NCBI RefSeq assembly: GCF_950023065.1
Contig: NC_088680.1
Location: 40,474,559 to 40,538,558 of the forward strand
Reading direction: 5' to 3'
Length of the DNA stretch: 64,000 bases
From: Planococcus citri
Taxonomy: Eukaryota; Arthropoda; Insecta; Hemiptera; Pseudococcidae
In this document: one piece after another, positions 8,987-15,915 of the stretch
Numbering within the stretch: position 1 is the stretch's first letter
Layout of the letters: every line of letters starts with the position of its first letter
Position numbers and translations under genes: made by a program
The notes under the pieces: generated by a model
Seen by the model: only the letters and a program-made list of their open reading frames with translations
Database searches by the model: none
Told to the model about the DNA's origin: nothing

Positions 8987-8994
8987 TATAAATA
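8987..8994 (+). promoter_or_regulatory. TATAAATA promoter box for the 9028 gene
   Basis: Starts 41 bases before the ATG at 9028, preceded by AAAAAC exactly as at 5082. Confidence 0.75.
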
Positions 8995-9027
8995 GCAAGA
9001 GGGTTACCTAAGAAATCATCTTACAAC

Positions 9028-9606
9028 ATGGGGTCCTTTGTTGTTGACATTCAAGGATTCAAATCCTTAAAGAACAAATTTTTAATGAAAGAAGTTTGCA
9101 TTGCCAGTCTAGAAACAAATAATGTTTACCATTATGTGGTGAAAAATAAAGTTCCATTTTCAAAATTAGAGCCAGAAATGCAGAGTAGAGTAGATTATCT
9201 GAAAAATTACATTCATGGTATACCTTGGAATTGTGGTGTTTATAGTGAACTTGATGTGAAATGTGCTATTAGGAATCGGCTGAAAAATGCTGATAAAGTA
9301 TACATTAAAGGAAGTGAGAGGGTTAATTTCCTCAGATATTTACTTTTTGATACAGTGCATGTGGTAGATCTGGATTATGTTTTTAAAAATAACAATCCGA
9401 AACAAGTCTGTTTCATTTCATCTAATCAGGTCAACAAATTGAACACATTAGATACTGGAAATAATGAGCACTACTTCTCATTCACTGAAGAAAATCCATG
9501 CTATCTTTCTGTGTTCTCTAAACATAGTACTCTAAGATGTGCTTTGAAGAAAGCATGTACTTATAGAGATGAACTTCAAAAAACAGCCTTTTTCAGGTCA
9601 AATTAA
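9028..9606 (+). CDS. Viral hypothetical protein, 192 aa
   Basis: Starts MGSFVVDIQGF, has GIPWNCGVY near residue 70 and KVYIKGSERVNFL near residue 90. This pattern reminds me of an uncharacterised protein widespread in insect virus-like elements, perhaps with a decayed nuclease-like (RNase H) fold, but that is a weak impression. No clear catalytic acid set is visible. The ATG is set by the TATA box at the standard distance. Its last codons run into a series of stem-loops (9583-9690). Confidence 0.75.
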   Translation: MGSFVVDIQGFKSLKNKFLMKEVCIASLETNNVYHYVVKNKVPFSKLEPEMQSRVDYLKNYIHGIPWNCGVYSELDVKCAIRNRLKNADKVYIKGSERVNFLRYLLFDTVHVVDLDYVFKNNNPKQVCFISSNQVNKLNTLDTGNNEHYFSFTEENPCYLSVFSKHSTLRCALKKACTYRDELQKTAFFRSN

Positions 9607-9628
9607 AGATGAAAAAACAACAAAAAAC

Positions 9629-9644
9629 AGCCCTTCTCAGGGCT
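9629..9644 (+). terminator. Histone-type 3' stem-loop, copy 1
   Basis: AGCCCT pairs with AGGGCT around the four-base loop TCTC: a 6-bp stem and 4-base loop, the geometry of replication-dependent histone mRNA 3' ends. It is preceded by an A-rich run and followed by AATCA. It lies just after the stop at 9606. Confidence 0.5.
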
Positions 9645-9674
9645 AATCAGCTTACAACAAAAACAGCTGTTTCT

Positions 9675-9690
9675 AGTTCTTTTCAGAACT
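9675..9690 (+). terminator. Histone-type 3' stem-loop, copy 2
   Basis: AGTTCT pairs with AGAACT around the loop TTTC; the stem can extend by two pairs (73-74 with 91-92). A T8 run follows at about 9701-9708. A third, weaker hairpin (CCT/AGG around TTTTC, 9587-9597) lies inside the end of the coding region. Confidence 0.5.
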
Positions 9691-9737
9691 GGAAGCAGCT
9701 TTTTTTTGGTCAAAATTTTTTTCAAGGTCACAGAAAG

Positions 9738-9745
9738 CATAAATA
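9738..9745 (+). promoter_or_regulatory. CATAAATA promoter box for the minor capsid gene
   Basis: Starts 41 bases before the ATG at 9779. Confidence 0.72.
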
Positions 9746-9778
9746 GCATTTTATTCTGTAAAAAATCAATATAAAAAA

Positions 9779-10513
9779 ATGGCCTTTCAAATTTCCCTTC
9801 GAAATAAACAATCAAAAATTATTCGAGAATATTGTGATGGTATTGTACTCAATGGACCCTATGAAGTGGGATTGAAACATTTCACATGTTGGAATACATT
9901 GTACAATGTCAGTGAAAGGAATAATGTTTTTCCTCTTGTACAGGCAAAAACTAATCCAACCACAAATAAAACTGAGATGATAGCCCATAATGTTGCTATT
10001 GCCCCTGGTTATTATGAATTAGATGACTTGCTAACAGCAATAAACAATAACTATACCGAAATAAAGCAATCTAAAACTGAGGTTATGTTATCAAAGCCTA
10101 CTTTTAAGATTAAACTATCCTCTAGTTGGTGCATTGATTTCACCCATGAGAGATCTATAGGAGAAGTTTTAGGGTTTTCAAAAAAAAGGAAAATTGCACC
10201 ATTTGAAAAAGCATATTCAGATGCACCCATTGATATTTTAAGCATAAATACCATAAAGGTATGCTGTAATCTTGTTAAGTCAAATATTGAAGATTTGAAA
10301 ATAAATGTAAATACTCTATATGATTTTCCTTTGGAACCATCAAGTCTAGGAGGTAAAATTATTGTTAGACCATCACCAATTTGTTATTTCCCAGTAAATA
10401 CTGATATAATTTACGAACTGGTTGTAACAATCCGTGATCAAAAGGATAATTTGATCAATTTTCGTGACGAAGAAATTAATTTAACTCTAGATTTTAGACC
10501 TGTACACAGGTGA
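9779..10513 (+). CDS. Probable minor capsid (penton) protein
   Basis: 244 residues. Features that match Polinton-type minor capsid proteins: an early strand with YEVGLKHFTCWNTLYNV (near residues 30-46), an APGYYELDDLLTAIN helix region, and ERSIGEVLGF (near residues 124-133), the recurring pattern before the loop of this family. No signal peptide or membrane segment. It ends with TGA at 10511-10513, sharing its last base with the ATG of the next gene (TGATG), so the two are likely co-translated. Confidence 0.7.
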   Translation: MAFQISLRNKQSKIIREYCDGIVLNGPYEVGLKHFTCWNTLYNVSERNNVFPLVQAKTNPTTNKTEMIAHNVAIAPGYYELDDLLTAINNNYTEIKQSKTEVMLSKPTFKIKLSSSWCIDFTHERSIGEVLGFSKKRKIAPFEKAYSDAPIDILSINTIKVCCNLVKSNIEDLKINVNTLYDFPLEPSSLGGKIIVRPSPICYFPVNTDIIYELVVTIRDQKDNLINFRDEEINLTLDFRPVHR

Positions 10514-11157
10514 TGACGGAGAGATTAGAGAAGAGAATAGAATTTCTAGAAAATCATTTAAAGGTCAAGTATAAGGAGCCTCCTGTTGAAATTGGTATTT
10601 TGATTGATGAGAAAGCATTCAATACACATATCAACCCTAGTAACTTTAATTGGGAGAGTTTATTGGATAATACCATAGATGATAAGATTTTCATCCGCAT
10701 ATATACTCATGGTGAAAAAAAAGTAAAAAATTTCTTTTTTTGCACTTACAGTAAAAATATTAGAATCATTCAATTCAAATTACCGCTTTATTCAGTAGCC
10801 ATCCTTAAAAAATCACCCATAGGTCATGAAGATACATATCCTAATCTAGCAATGAATACAGTTGACACAACAAATGTTCACACATTTCTGGATTTTGACA
10901 AAAAATTGAATTTGTTTGTAGGTTATTCCAATGTTAAGGGGAATTTACCTGCAGATAATATGTTTTCTAAATGCAAATCAAATGCCATCTTCATCATAAT
11001 TAATGATATTAACGCAGATAGCGCTGTTTCAAAGTATGTGGCACATAACAGTGACTCATTTGAATCAGTTCTAACAGGCCTTGCTGATAAAAAAGTTGAC
11101 GTTTATAAGACAAAAAGCATGCCTGATGTAAAAGTAGACATAAAAAAACATAAATAG
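10513..11157 (+). CDS. Viral hypothetical protein, 214 aa, coupled to the minor capsid gene
   Basis: No recognised family. The ATG at 10513 overlaps the preceding stop as TGATG; there is no TATA box in front of it, so translation by termination-reinitiation is the simplest route. It opens with a short coiled-coil-like stretch (MTERLEKRIEFLENHL), continues with alternating hydrophobic strands and ends in a Lys-rich tail (KVDIKKHK). It may be a capsid-associated partner of the upstream protein (inference). The stop TAG lies inside the CATAAATA box of the next gene. Confidence 0.75.
   Translation: MTERLEKRIEFLENHLKVKYKEPPVEIGILIDEKAFNTHINPSNFNWESLLDNTIDDKIFIRIYTHGEKKVKNFFFCTYSKNIRIIQFKLPLYSVAILKKSPIGHEDTYPNLAMNTVDTTNVHTFLDFDKKLNLFVGYSNVKGNLPADNMFSKCKSNAIFIIINDINADSAVSKYVAHNSDSFESVLTGLADKKVDVYKTKSMPDVKVDIKKHK
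11149..11156 (+). promoter_or_regulatory. CATAAATA promoter box for the 11185-14514 polycistron
   Basis: Starts 36 bases before the ATG at 11185 and overlaps the stop of the upstream gene. It is the only such box for the next four overlapping ORFs. Confidence 0.72.
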
Positions 11158-11184
11158 GTAGTAATTGTGATAAATTTTTAAAAA

Positions 11185-13137
11185 ATGGATAAGAAAGTAC
11201 AACAATATGTGGAGACTAGTAGAGCTCTGCAAGAAAAATTTCAAAAAATACATACTGGAGTAGCTACACAAAGGGATTTATTGGAAAAACAATACAAACC
11301 TCTGATAGAACCATTGACTCAAATCAGCAATCAATTGGTTCCAGCTCCAATAGAGGAAAAAACTGATTTGATCCAAAATTTTGGACCTATTGCATCAAAA
11401 TACATGAGCTATTATGCATCAAAAAAGAGAAGTGAAGAGACTGATAACTCATATGGTTTATACATTGAAAATCAAAGATTGAAAATTGGTAATGCAAATG
11501 TTATAGTGGATTATGATGACATTCTAATAAAACCAAAAAATGAAGATGATTATTTTAGAGTTCCTGGAACAGAAGGTTTATGGGAATTATTAACACTGAA
11601 ACATCCAAAAAACTATACCCAAGAGGATTTGCGAGATTATCGAGAGATAGTATTGGTTACAGAAACCTATGCTCAAGGTAATTCAAAACAAAACAAAGTA
11701 AAGGCTAGTAGAGCAACAAAGTATAAAAAAATAATTAAACCATTACTAGAGAAAAAAAACATTTTGGTACCAAAAAAACCTCTAACACTGCAAGAAGAAC
11801 TGGATTATGATTCATCTTTAATACCTAGTGCTCAAACTGGAGAAGGTTTGAGAAAAATTGTAACCAATTCTCCAGTGGAGTATGTGTATTACGATGATCC
11901 AGAAGAATTATGGAATCGTTTATTAATAGTGGAGGGTGAAATTAGATCTGGTAATACAAATCCAACATTATTCAATGAACTTGTAAATATATTGCAAGAA
12001 TTGAGAGAAAAAATGAATTATAAAGAAAAAAGACTTCTTCATTTGAAAAAACATCTCCCTAAGACCACTAAGGGTGGTGGAATTGTTAATAAGCTAATCA
12101 ATAATTTACCATTTGAGCTTCATATGCCTGGTTACAATTTCCTAGGTCCTGGTACTAATTTAGATCTACGTTTAGAAAAAAGTATAAAACCATCAAATAA
12201 ATTAGACAGTGCAGCATTACAGCATGACATTGCGTATAGTAAAAATAAAGATTTGAAATCAAGACATGCTGCTGACTATAAACTTGAACAGGAGGCGTGG
12301 AAACGTGTTTCTGCCCCTGATGCCTCCTTGGGGGAGAAAGCTGTGGCCTGGTTGACAACAAATGCAATGAAGGTAAAACGTAAAGTAGGGGCTGGTGTTG
12401 GAACAACAAATTATCCAATAAATTTGAGTGAAAATGATAAAATTCGAGTTCTCAATGCGACAAAACCTCTTGAAGTGACTGTTCATCTATTGAGGTCCAA
12501 AAATTCTGCCATGAATGAAACACACTTACCTCTGACTAAATATCAAATTAATAAGATCAAAACTGCGGAAAGTAAAAACAATGCTACAGTGAAATTGAGA
12601 ATATCCAGTAAACAACTGAAACATTTTAAAGAAGGTGGGTTTTTGCCTCTGCTTTTAGCAGCTGCTCCAGCTGTGGCTAGTGTTTTAGGAACTGTTTACA
12701 ACAGTTACTCCAACAAAAAGGCTAATGATAGGTTGATTGAAGAGAAAATTCGCCACAATCATGCTTTAGAAGAGCAAACAGCTGGCAAAGGTTTGTATAT
12801 CCTGAAAAAACCAAGAGCTTTGACTGGAGGAAGTGTAAAGAAAAAAGGTACAGGTTTATATTTGAATAAAAAGCCCAAGGCTCTAACTGGAGGAAGTGTA
12901 AAGAGAAAGTCTAGCTCAAAGAAGAAAAAACCAAAGTCTTCAACGAGCCCAAAAGGTAAAGGTTTATACATTCTCAAAAAACCTAAGGCTTTAACTGGAG
13001 GAAGTGTAAAGAGAAAGTCTAACTCAAAGAAGAAAAAACCAAAAGGTAAAGGTTTATACATCCTAAAAAAACCAAGAGCTTTGAGTGGAAATGGTCTTTT
13101 GCAAGAATTATTAAAAAAAAAAAAGACACTCCCTTGA
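11185..13137 (+). CDS. Virion protein with parvovirus-type phospholipase A2 domain and repeated basic tail
   Basis: 650 residues. The PLA2 region (about 315-400) has the calcium loop YNFLGPGT (317-324), PSNKLDSAALQHDIAY with catalytic H347-D348, and a downstream D364 in AADYKL: the signature of the parvovirus VP1 unique region, which breaches endosomal membranes during entry. The N-terminal 300 residues are helical and charged. A hydrophobic GGFLPLLLAAAPAVASVLG (about 486-504) could be membrane-active. The tail (12787-13095) holds four GLY(I/L)xKKPxAL(T/S)G repeats separated by Lys/Ser-rich linkers, suited to binding packaged DNA (inference). The end overlaps the protease ORF in the -1 frame at an A12 run. 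Confidence 0.88.
   Translation: MDKKVQQYVETSRALQEKFQKIHTGVATQRDLLEKQYKPLIEPLTQISNQLVPAPIEEKTDLIQNFGPIASKYMSYYASKKRSEETDNSYGLYIENQRLKIGNANVIVDYDDILIKPKNEDDYFRVPGTEGLWELLTLKHPKNYTQEDLRDYREIVLVTETYAQGNSKQNKVKASRATKYKKIIKPLLEKKNILVPKKPLTLQEELDYDSSLIPSAQTGEGLRKIVTNSPVEYVYYDDPEELWNRLLIVEGEIRSGNTNPTLFNELVNILQELREKMNYKEKRLLHLKKHLPKTTKGGGIVNKLINNLPFELHMPGYNFLGPGTNLDLRLEKSIKPSNKLDSAALQHDIAYSKNKDLKSRHAADYKLEQEAWKRVSAPDASLGEKAVAWLTTNAMKVKRKVGAGVGTTNYPINLSENDKIRVLNATKPLEVTVHLLRSKNSAMNETHLPLTKYQINKIKTAESKNNATVKLRISSKQLKHFKEGGFLPLLLAAAPAVASVLGTVYNSYSNKKANDRLIEEKIRHNHALEEQTAGKGLYILKKPRALTGGSVKKKGTGLYLNKKPKALTGGSVKRKSSSKKKKPKSSTSPKGKGLYILKKPKALTGGSVKRKSNSKKKKPKGKGLYILKKPRALSGNGLLQELLKKKKTLP
12787..13095 (+). 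repeat. Four tandem basic repeats in the virion protein tail
   Basis: Copies start near 12787, 12847, 12955 and 13045 and encode G(K/T)GLY followed by KKP and AL(T/S)G. Spacer lengths differ, with Lys/Ser-rich inserts after copies 2 and 3. The opposite strand gives a long mirror ORF that is not a gene. Confidence 0.85.
13113..13124 (+). other. A12 slippery run at the capsid/protease overlap
   Basis: Twelve consecutive A lie in the PLA2 ORF just before its TGA (13135-13137). The protease frame is -1 relative to it, is open through this run, and has no ATG before its conserved start region. Ribosomal or polymerase slippage here would join the two frames. Confidence 0.6.
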
Positions 13138-13484
13138 GTAATTTCGACATTTTATGGTATGCTGATAAATTAGCTATTCCACACTTCAGAGGTGTTTTCA
13201 TGAGGGACACCCTTCCTAAGAGAATTTTGAAAAATGAATCAGGAGTTGTTAATTTAGACACTTCAAAAGGAAGAGGAAGTCACTGGACCTGTTACTTCAA
13301 AGAAGGGGACAAAATACAATACTATGATTCATTTGCAGCTCCTCCGCCACAGGAATTATGCAATTATTTAGGCATAAATAGAGGTGCAGTTATTTCATAT
13401 AATTATGTTCAAGATCAAAAATTAAATCAAGTAATTTGTGGACATTTATGTTTATTATTTTTATCTAAATTTTGTAAGAAATGA
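13134..13484 (+). CDS. Adenain-like cysteine maturation protease
   Basis: Cleaves capsid precursors in Polinton, adenovirus and related virions. Counting from 13134, H50 lies in GSHWTCYF, D65 in YYDSF, and the nucleophile is probably C102 in VICGHLCLLFL, preceded by Gln residues. At about 116 aa it is short compared with adenovirus protease but covers the catalytic core. The conserved N-terminal region (LAIPHFRGVF) lies before the first ATG (13200), and the codon at 13134 is TTG, so there is no ordinary start; slippage at the A12 run or a lost ATG are the choices. Its TGA overlaps the next ATG as ATGA (13481). Confidence 0.85.
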   Translation: MSNFDILWYADKLAIPHFRGVFMRDTLPKRILKNESGVVNLDTSKGRGSHWTCYFKEGDKIQYYDSFAAPPPQELCNYLGINRGAVISYNYVQDQKLNQVICGHLCLLFLSKFCKK

Positions 13485-13678
13485 GTTTCATGTTCACTTG
13501 TTGTTGTAAGACAAAACAAGAAGTAATTAAATTACCAGAGTATGAAGAAAATGGAGTGTATTATTGTTGCCTGAAAAAATGTTTCACTGTTCCCATCTAT
13601 CAAGTGGATGGATTAGCTTGCAGAAAGTGCTGGCATTTCAGTTATTGTATGTGTAAATGTAAATCTAGAAGAAAATGA
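13481..13678 (+). CDS. Small Cys-rich viral protein, 65 aa
   Basis: Starts at the ATG of an ATGA overlap with the protease and ends at an ATGA overlap with the integrase. About 13 cysteines, including CCC near the start, YYCCLKKC and CRKCWHFSYCMCKC, give one or two possible zinc-binding knuckles. Polinton integrases can carry an N-terminal zinc-binding domain; this little ORF may be such a domain split off (inference). It is too short for a confident family call. Confidence 0.65.
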   Translation: MSFMFTCCCKTKQEVIKLPEYEENGVYYCCLKKCFTVPIYQVDGLACRKCWHFSYCMCKCKSRRK

Positions 13679-14514
13679 CTAGTACACCAAAAAACATGAG
13701 AAAAACTGCTCTTGAAAAAGCTACTGAATTACATAGAGCTGTAAGAAAAAAATTCAGAACACGTAGAATAATCACCAATGGAAAAGATCATATTTGGGCT
13801 GCTGACCTTCTAATCATGAGGAATTATGCAAAGGAAAATGATGGTTACAAATATATGCTGAATGTTATTGATTGCTTCAGTAAATACGCTTGGAGTGTGG
13901 CTTTGAAGAAAAAGGATGCAGCTGAGGTTACTGATGGGTTTGAAATGATATTGAAAAACTCAAAACGTAAACCTGAACTGTTACATGTTGATATGGGCAA
14001 AGAGTTTGTAAACTCAACATTTAAAAAAATGCTCAAAAAAAATAAAATCAAAATGTATCATACCTTTAATGACATTAAATCTAGCATTGTTGAACGATGG
14101 AATCGAACCATGAATGAAAAATTGAAAATCTTTTTTGAAATAAATAATAATCACAAGTGGGTAACCTATCTACCTGATATACTTCACGAGTACAATAATG
14201 TAAAAATTCACCGTTCAATAGGTATGCAGCCTGCTAAAGTGACCAAACAAAATGAAATGGAAATTTTTACAAAATTATATCCTGTGGATAAGCTGAATCT
14301 TGGTAAACCAATATTCAAATTAGGTGATCGAGTGCGTATAACAAAAAAATTGAGTACTTTTTCCAACAAATATTCCAGCAAATGGACTAATGAAATATTT
14401 ATTGTTAAGCACATTCGATACACTGATCCAATTACATATAATTTAATTGATAAGAACGGTGAAACAATTTCTGGCGCATTCTACCGGGAAGAATTGCAAA
14501 AAACAAAATTTTGA
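13675..14514 (+). CDS. Retrovirus-like DDE integrase of the Polinton type
   Basis: Inserts the element into host DNA. The RNase H-fold core has D44 (IWAADLLIM), D106 (LLHVDMGKEF) and E140 (SIVERWNRTM), a D,D(33)E arrangement. VIDCFSKYAW and the HRSIGMQPAKV segment are typical of retroviral and Ty3-like integrases. A C-terminal SH3- or chromo-like beta region follows (FKLGDRVRI to GAFYREELQK). 279 aa is about right, though a classical HHCC zinc domain is missing from this ORF. It begins in an ATGA overlap with the Cys-rich ORF. No disabling change is visible. Confidence 0.92.
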   Translation: MTSTPKNMRKTALEKATELHRAVRKKFRTRRIITNGKDHIWAADLLIMRNYAKENDGYKYMLNVIDCFSKYAWSVALKKKDAAEVTDGFEMILKNSKRKPELLHVDMGKEFVNSTFKKMLKKNKIKMYHTFNDIKSSIVERWNRTMNEKLKIFFEINNNHKWVTYLPDILHEYNNVKIHRSIGMQPAKVTKQNEMEIFTKLYPVDKLNLGKPIFKLGDRVRITKKLSTFSNKYSSKWTNEIFIVKHIRYTDPITYNLIDKNGETISGAFYREELQKTKF

Positions 14515-14517
14515 ATC

Positions 14518-14525
14518 TATAAATA
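14518..14525 (+). promoter_or_regulatory. TATAAATA promoter box for the SAP/zinc gene
   Basis: Starts 41 bases before the ATG at 14559. The 3' end of the integrase gene plus this box was copied downstream (15292-15355). Confidence 0.75.
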
Positions 14526-14558
14526 AGAGTGAAATTTGAAAAAATTCATCATTTTGAG

Positions 14559-15251
14559 ATGGAAGTGTACGAAGGATACACCCTTCCTATGCTCAAGCGT
14601 ATTGCAAAATCTCTTTCTGTGCCTCGTTACAGCAAGATGGGGAAGCAGGAATTGATTAATGCTTTGATTGATGGTAATATTGAGCCTGACAATAGCATAC
14701 TTTTTACAGGCTTTACTTTAGTTCAGCTCAAACAACTTGCTTCATCACAACCACATTATGGTCCTTCAAAATTAAAACGAATACATCGTTATGATAAGTT
14801 GAAGAAGACAGACTTGATTTTGGCTCTACTTAAACATAATATTGAGCCATTTCAACCTGAATCCTTACTAAAGAAGTGCAAAAAAATAGTTTCATGGCAA
14901 ATACTTAAAACATGTAATTCATACCTACCACTCAAAGTACTCCCAATTCCTAAAACATTGATCAATCAATTATTAGATGACCTCTCTCCCACTCGTTGTT
15001 TATCATGTTTACAAAAACATTTCAGTTACCCAGAATGGTTTTGTAAAAAATGTAGATTGTGTGATAGATGTAGCCCTCATACCCTTTACTGTGATGGGTG
15101 TGAAGCATGTTCTACATGTTACAGTGAGCAGAAAATATGTAGGCGCTGTAAAAAGCAAGGCCTTGAATGTTATCGTGATCGTAACAGACCATGCTTCAGA
15201 AGATCACCGAGAAAAAAATATGAAGAAACACTGTGGAAAGCAAGGGTATGA
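14559..15251 (+). CDS. Viral SAP-like and zinc-cluster protein, 230 aa
   Basis: I start at the ATG at 14559, 41 bases after the TATA box; an upstream GTG extends the frame but eukaryotic initiation there is unlikely. Residues 1-40 (YTLPMLKRIAKSL, GKQELINALIDG) look like a SAP-type DNA-binding helix pair, repeated in weaker form at about 50-100 (FTLVQLKQLA, KKTDLILALLKH). The C-terminal third has about 16 Cys in CxxC pairs (CLSC, CKKC, CDRC, CDGC, CSTC, CRRC), a RING- or treble-clef-like zinc cluster. A DNA-binding or ubiquitin-related role is plausible; the family is unknown to me. Confidence 0.78.
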   Translation: MEVYEGYTLPMLKRIAKSLSVPRYSKMGKQELINALIDGNIEPDNSILFTGFTLVQLKQLASSQPHYGPSKLKRIHRYDKLKKTDLILALLKHNIEPFQPESLLKKCKKIVSWQILKTCNSYLPLKVLPIPKTLINQLLDDLSPTRCLSCLQKHFSYPEWFCKKCRLCDRCSPHTLYCDGCEACSTCYSEQKICRRCKKQGLECYRDRNRPCFRRSPRKKYEETLWKARV

Positions 15252-15261
15252 ATGTTCATGC

Positions 15262-15269
15262 TATAAATA
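15262..15269 (+). promoter_or_regulatory. Additional TATAAATA box without an adjacent gene
   Basis: Lies 11 bases after the stop of the SAP/zinc gene but 125 bases or more from the next ATG. It may be the original promoter of the 15394 gene, displaced by the insertion of a copied integrase tail and box. Confidence 0.5.
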
Positions 15270-15291
15270 CAGGTTCAAGCTGTTATTTAAT

Positions 15292-15355
15292 TTCTAGCGC
15301 ATTCTACAGGGAAGAATTGCAAAAAAAACAACAATATTTGGAATCTATAAATAAG
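15292..15355 (+). repeat. Duplicated integrase 3' tail plus promoter
   Basis: This stretch repeats about 14470-14527 (integrase codons for AFYREELQK, stop region, and TATAAATAAG) with a few substitutions. It now sits directly in front of the ATPase-like gene at 15394. Confidence 0.85.
15346..15353 (+). promoter_or_regulatory. TATAAATA box, duplicated copy, for the 15394 gene
   Basis: Starts 48 bases before the ATG at 15394, within viral spacing; derived from the box at 14518. Confidence 0.7.
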
Positions 15356-15393
15356 TAAATACTAGTCATTTATGAGATACTTCTTTCATTAAA

Positions 15394-15915
15394 ATGGATC
15401 TCTTTCCTACTGTTATGAGATGTGTTATCCTTGGTGACAACAAAAAATATGATCTGCTTTCTCGAATTATCAAACATTGTGCTATAAAGAATGTATTCAT
15501 TTGTTCAAAAGAACTTGAAAAATTCTCTGAATTAAAGGCTACTAAATGTGAGACCCTGCCAAAAAATGTTCCACTTTTTTCTTTAGTCATTTTTGATGGA
15601 ATAGATAGTAAACAATTGGAAACCTGTCTTCAAAAGCATATTTCATGCATTTATCTGTGCAAAAAATATGAAAATGTACCATCATGTCTTCGTTTTCATT
15701 TGAATTATGCCATACTGTTCCATCAGAATCAAAATAATCTTGAAATTTTCCATTTGGAACAAATTTTTGGTTTAGATCTGGATGTTTTTATAGAATTGTG
15801 TGATTTTGTGTGGGAATCAAAAAATGATTTTCTCGCAATTGACATGGAGAAATGGCAGTACCTAAAAAATTTAAAATATCTAATCAGAATGTCTACTGCA
15901 CATGTTACTGAATAA
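15394..15915 (+). CDS. Divergent paralogue of the packaging ATPase without Walker A
   Basis: 173 aa, alignable by eye along its length to the ATPase at 6326. FPTVMRCVILG matches FPNTLRCGIFG; HISCIYLCKKY matches NISCFYLSQTY; HLNYAILFHQNQNNL matches NFNYLILFRQDLVNL; FIELCDFVWESKNDFLAIDME matches FRNLCDMCWKEPFGFLTVDLE. The P-loop GPSGSGKS is replaced by GDNKKYD and Walker B IIIFDDV by LVIFDGI, so ATP hydrolysis is unlikely. The region between the two motifs is shortened. The ORF is intact and has a promoter, so it may act as a non-catalytic partner or decoy of the motor (inference); it could instead be drifting. Confidence 0.85.
   Translation: MDLFPTVMRCVILGDNKKYDLLSRIIKHCAIKNVFICSKELEKFSELKATKCETLPKNVPLFSLVIFDGIDSKQLETCLQKHISCIYLCKKYENVPSCLRFHLNYAILFHQNQNNLEIFHLEQIFGLDLDVFIELCDFVWESKNDFLAIDMEKWQYLKNLKYLIRMSTAHVTE

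Noticed and set aside
12759..13061. 100-codon minus-strand ORF with repeated YKPLPFG
   Set aside because: It is the mirror of the repeated basic tail of the virion protein on the other strand.
14529..14558. Upstream GTG start for the SAP/zinc protein
   Set aside because: Non-ATG start in a eukaryotic setting and too close to the TATA box; the ATG at 14559 has exact viral spacing.
15262..15269. Promoter of the 15394 gene
   Set aside because: Distance to the ATG (132 bases) is far outside the 36-48 range; the copied box at 15346 fits.
14977..15297. 106-codon Cys-containing ORF overlapping the SAP/zinc gene
   Set aside because: A shadow frame of the CxxC cluster; the other frame has the TATA box, better start and coherent zinc pattern.
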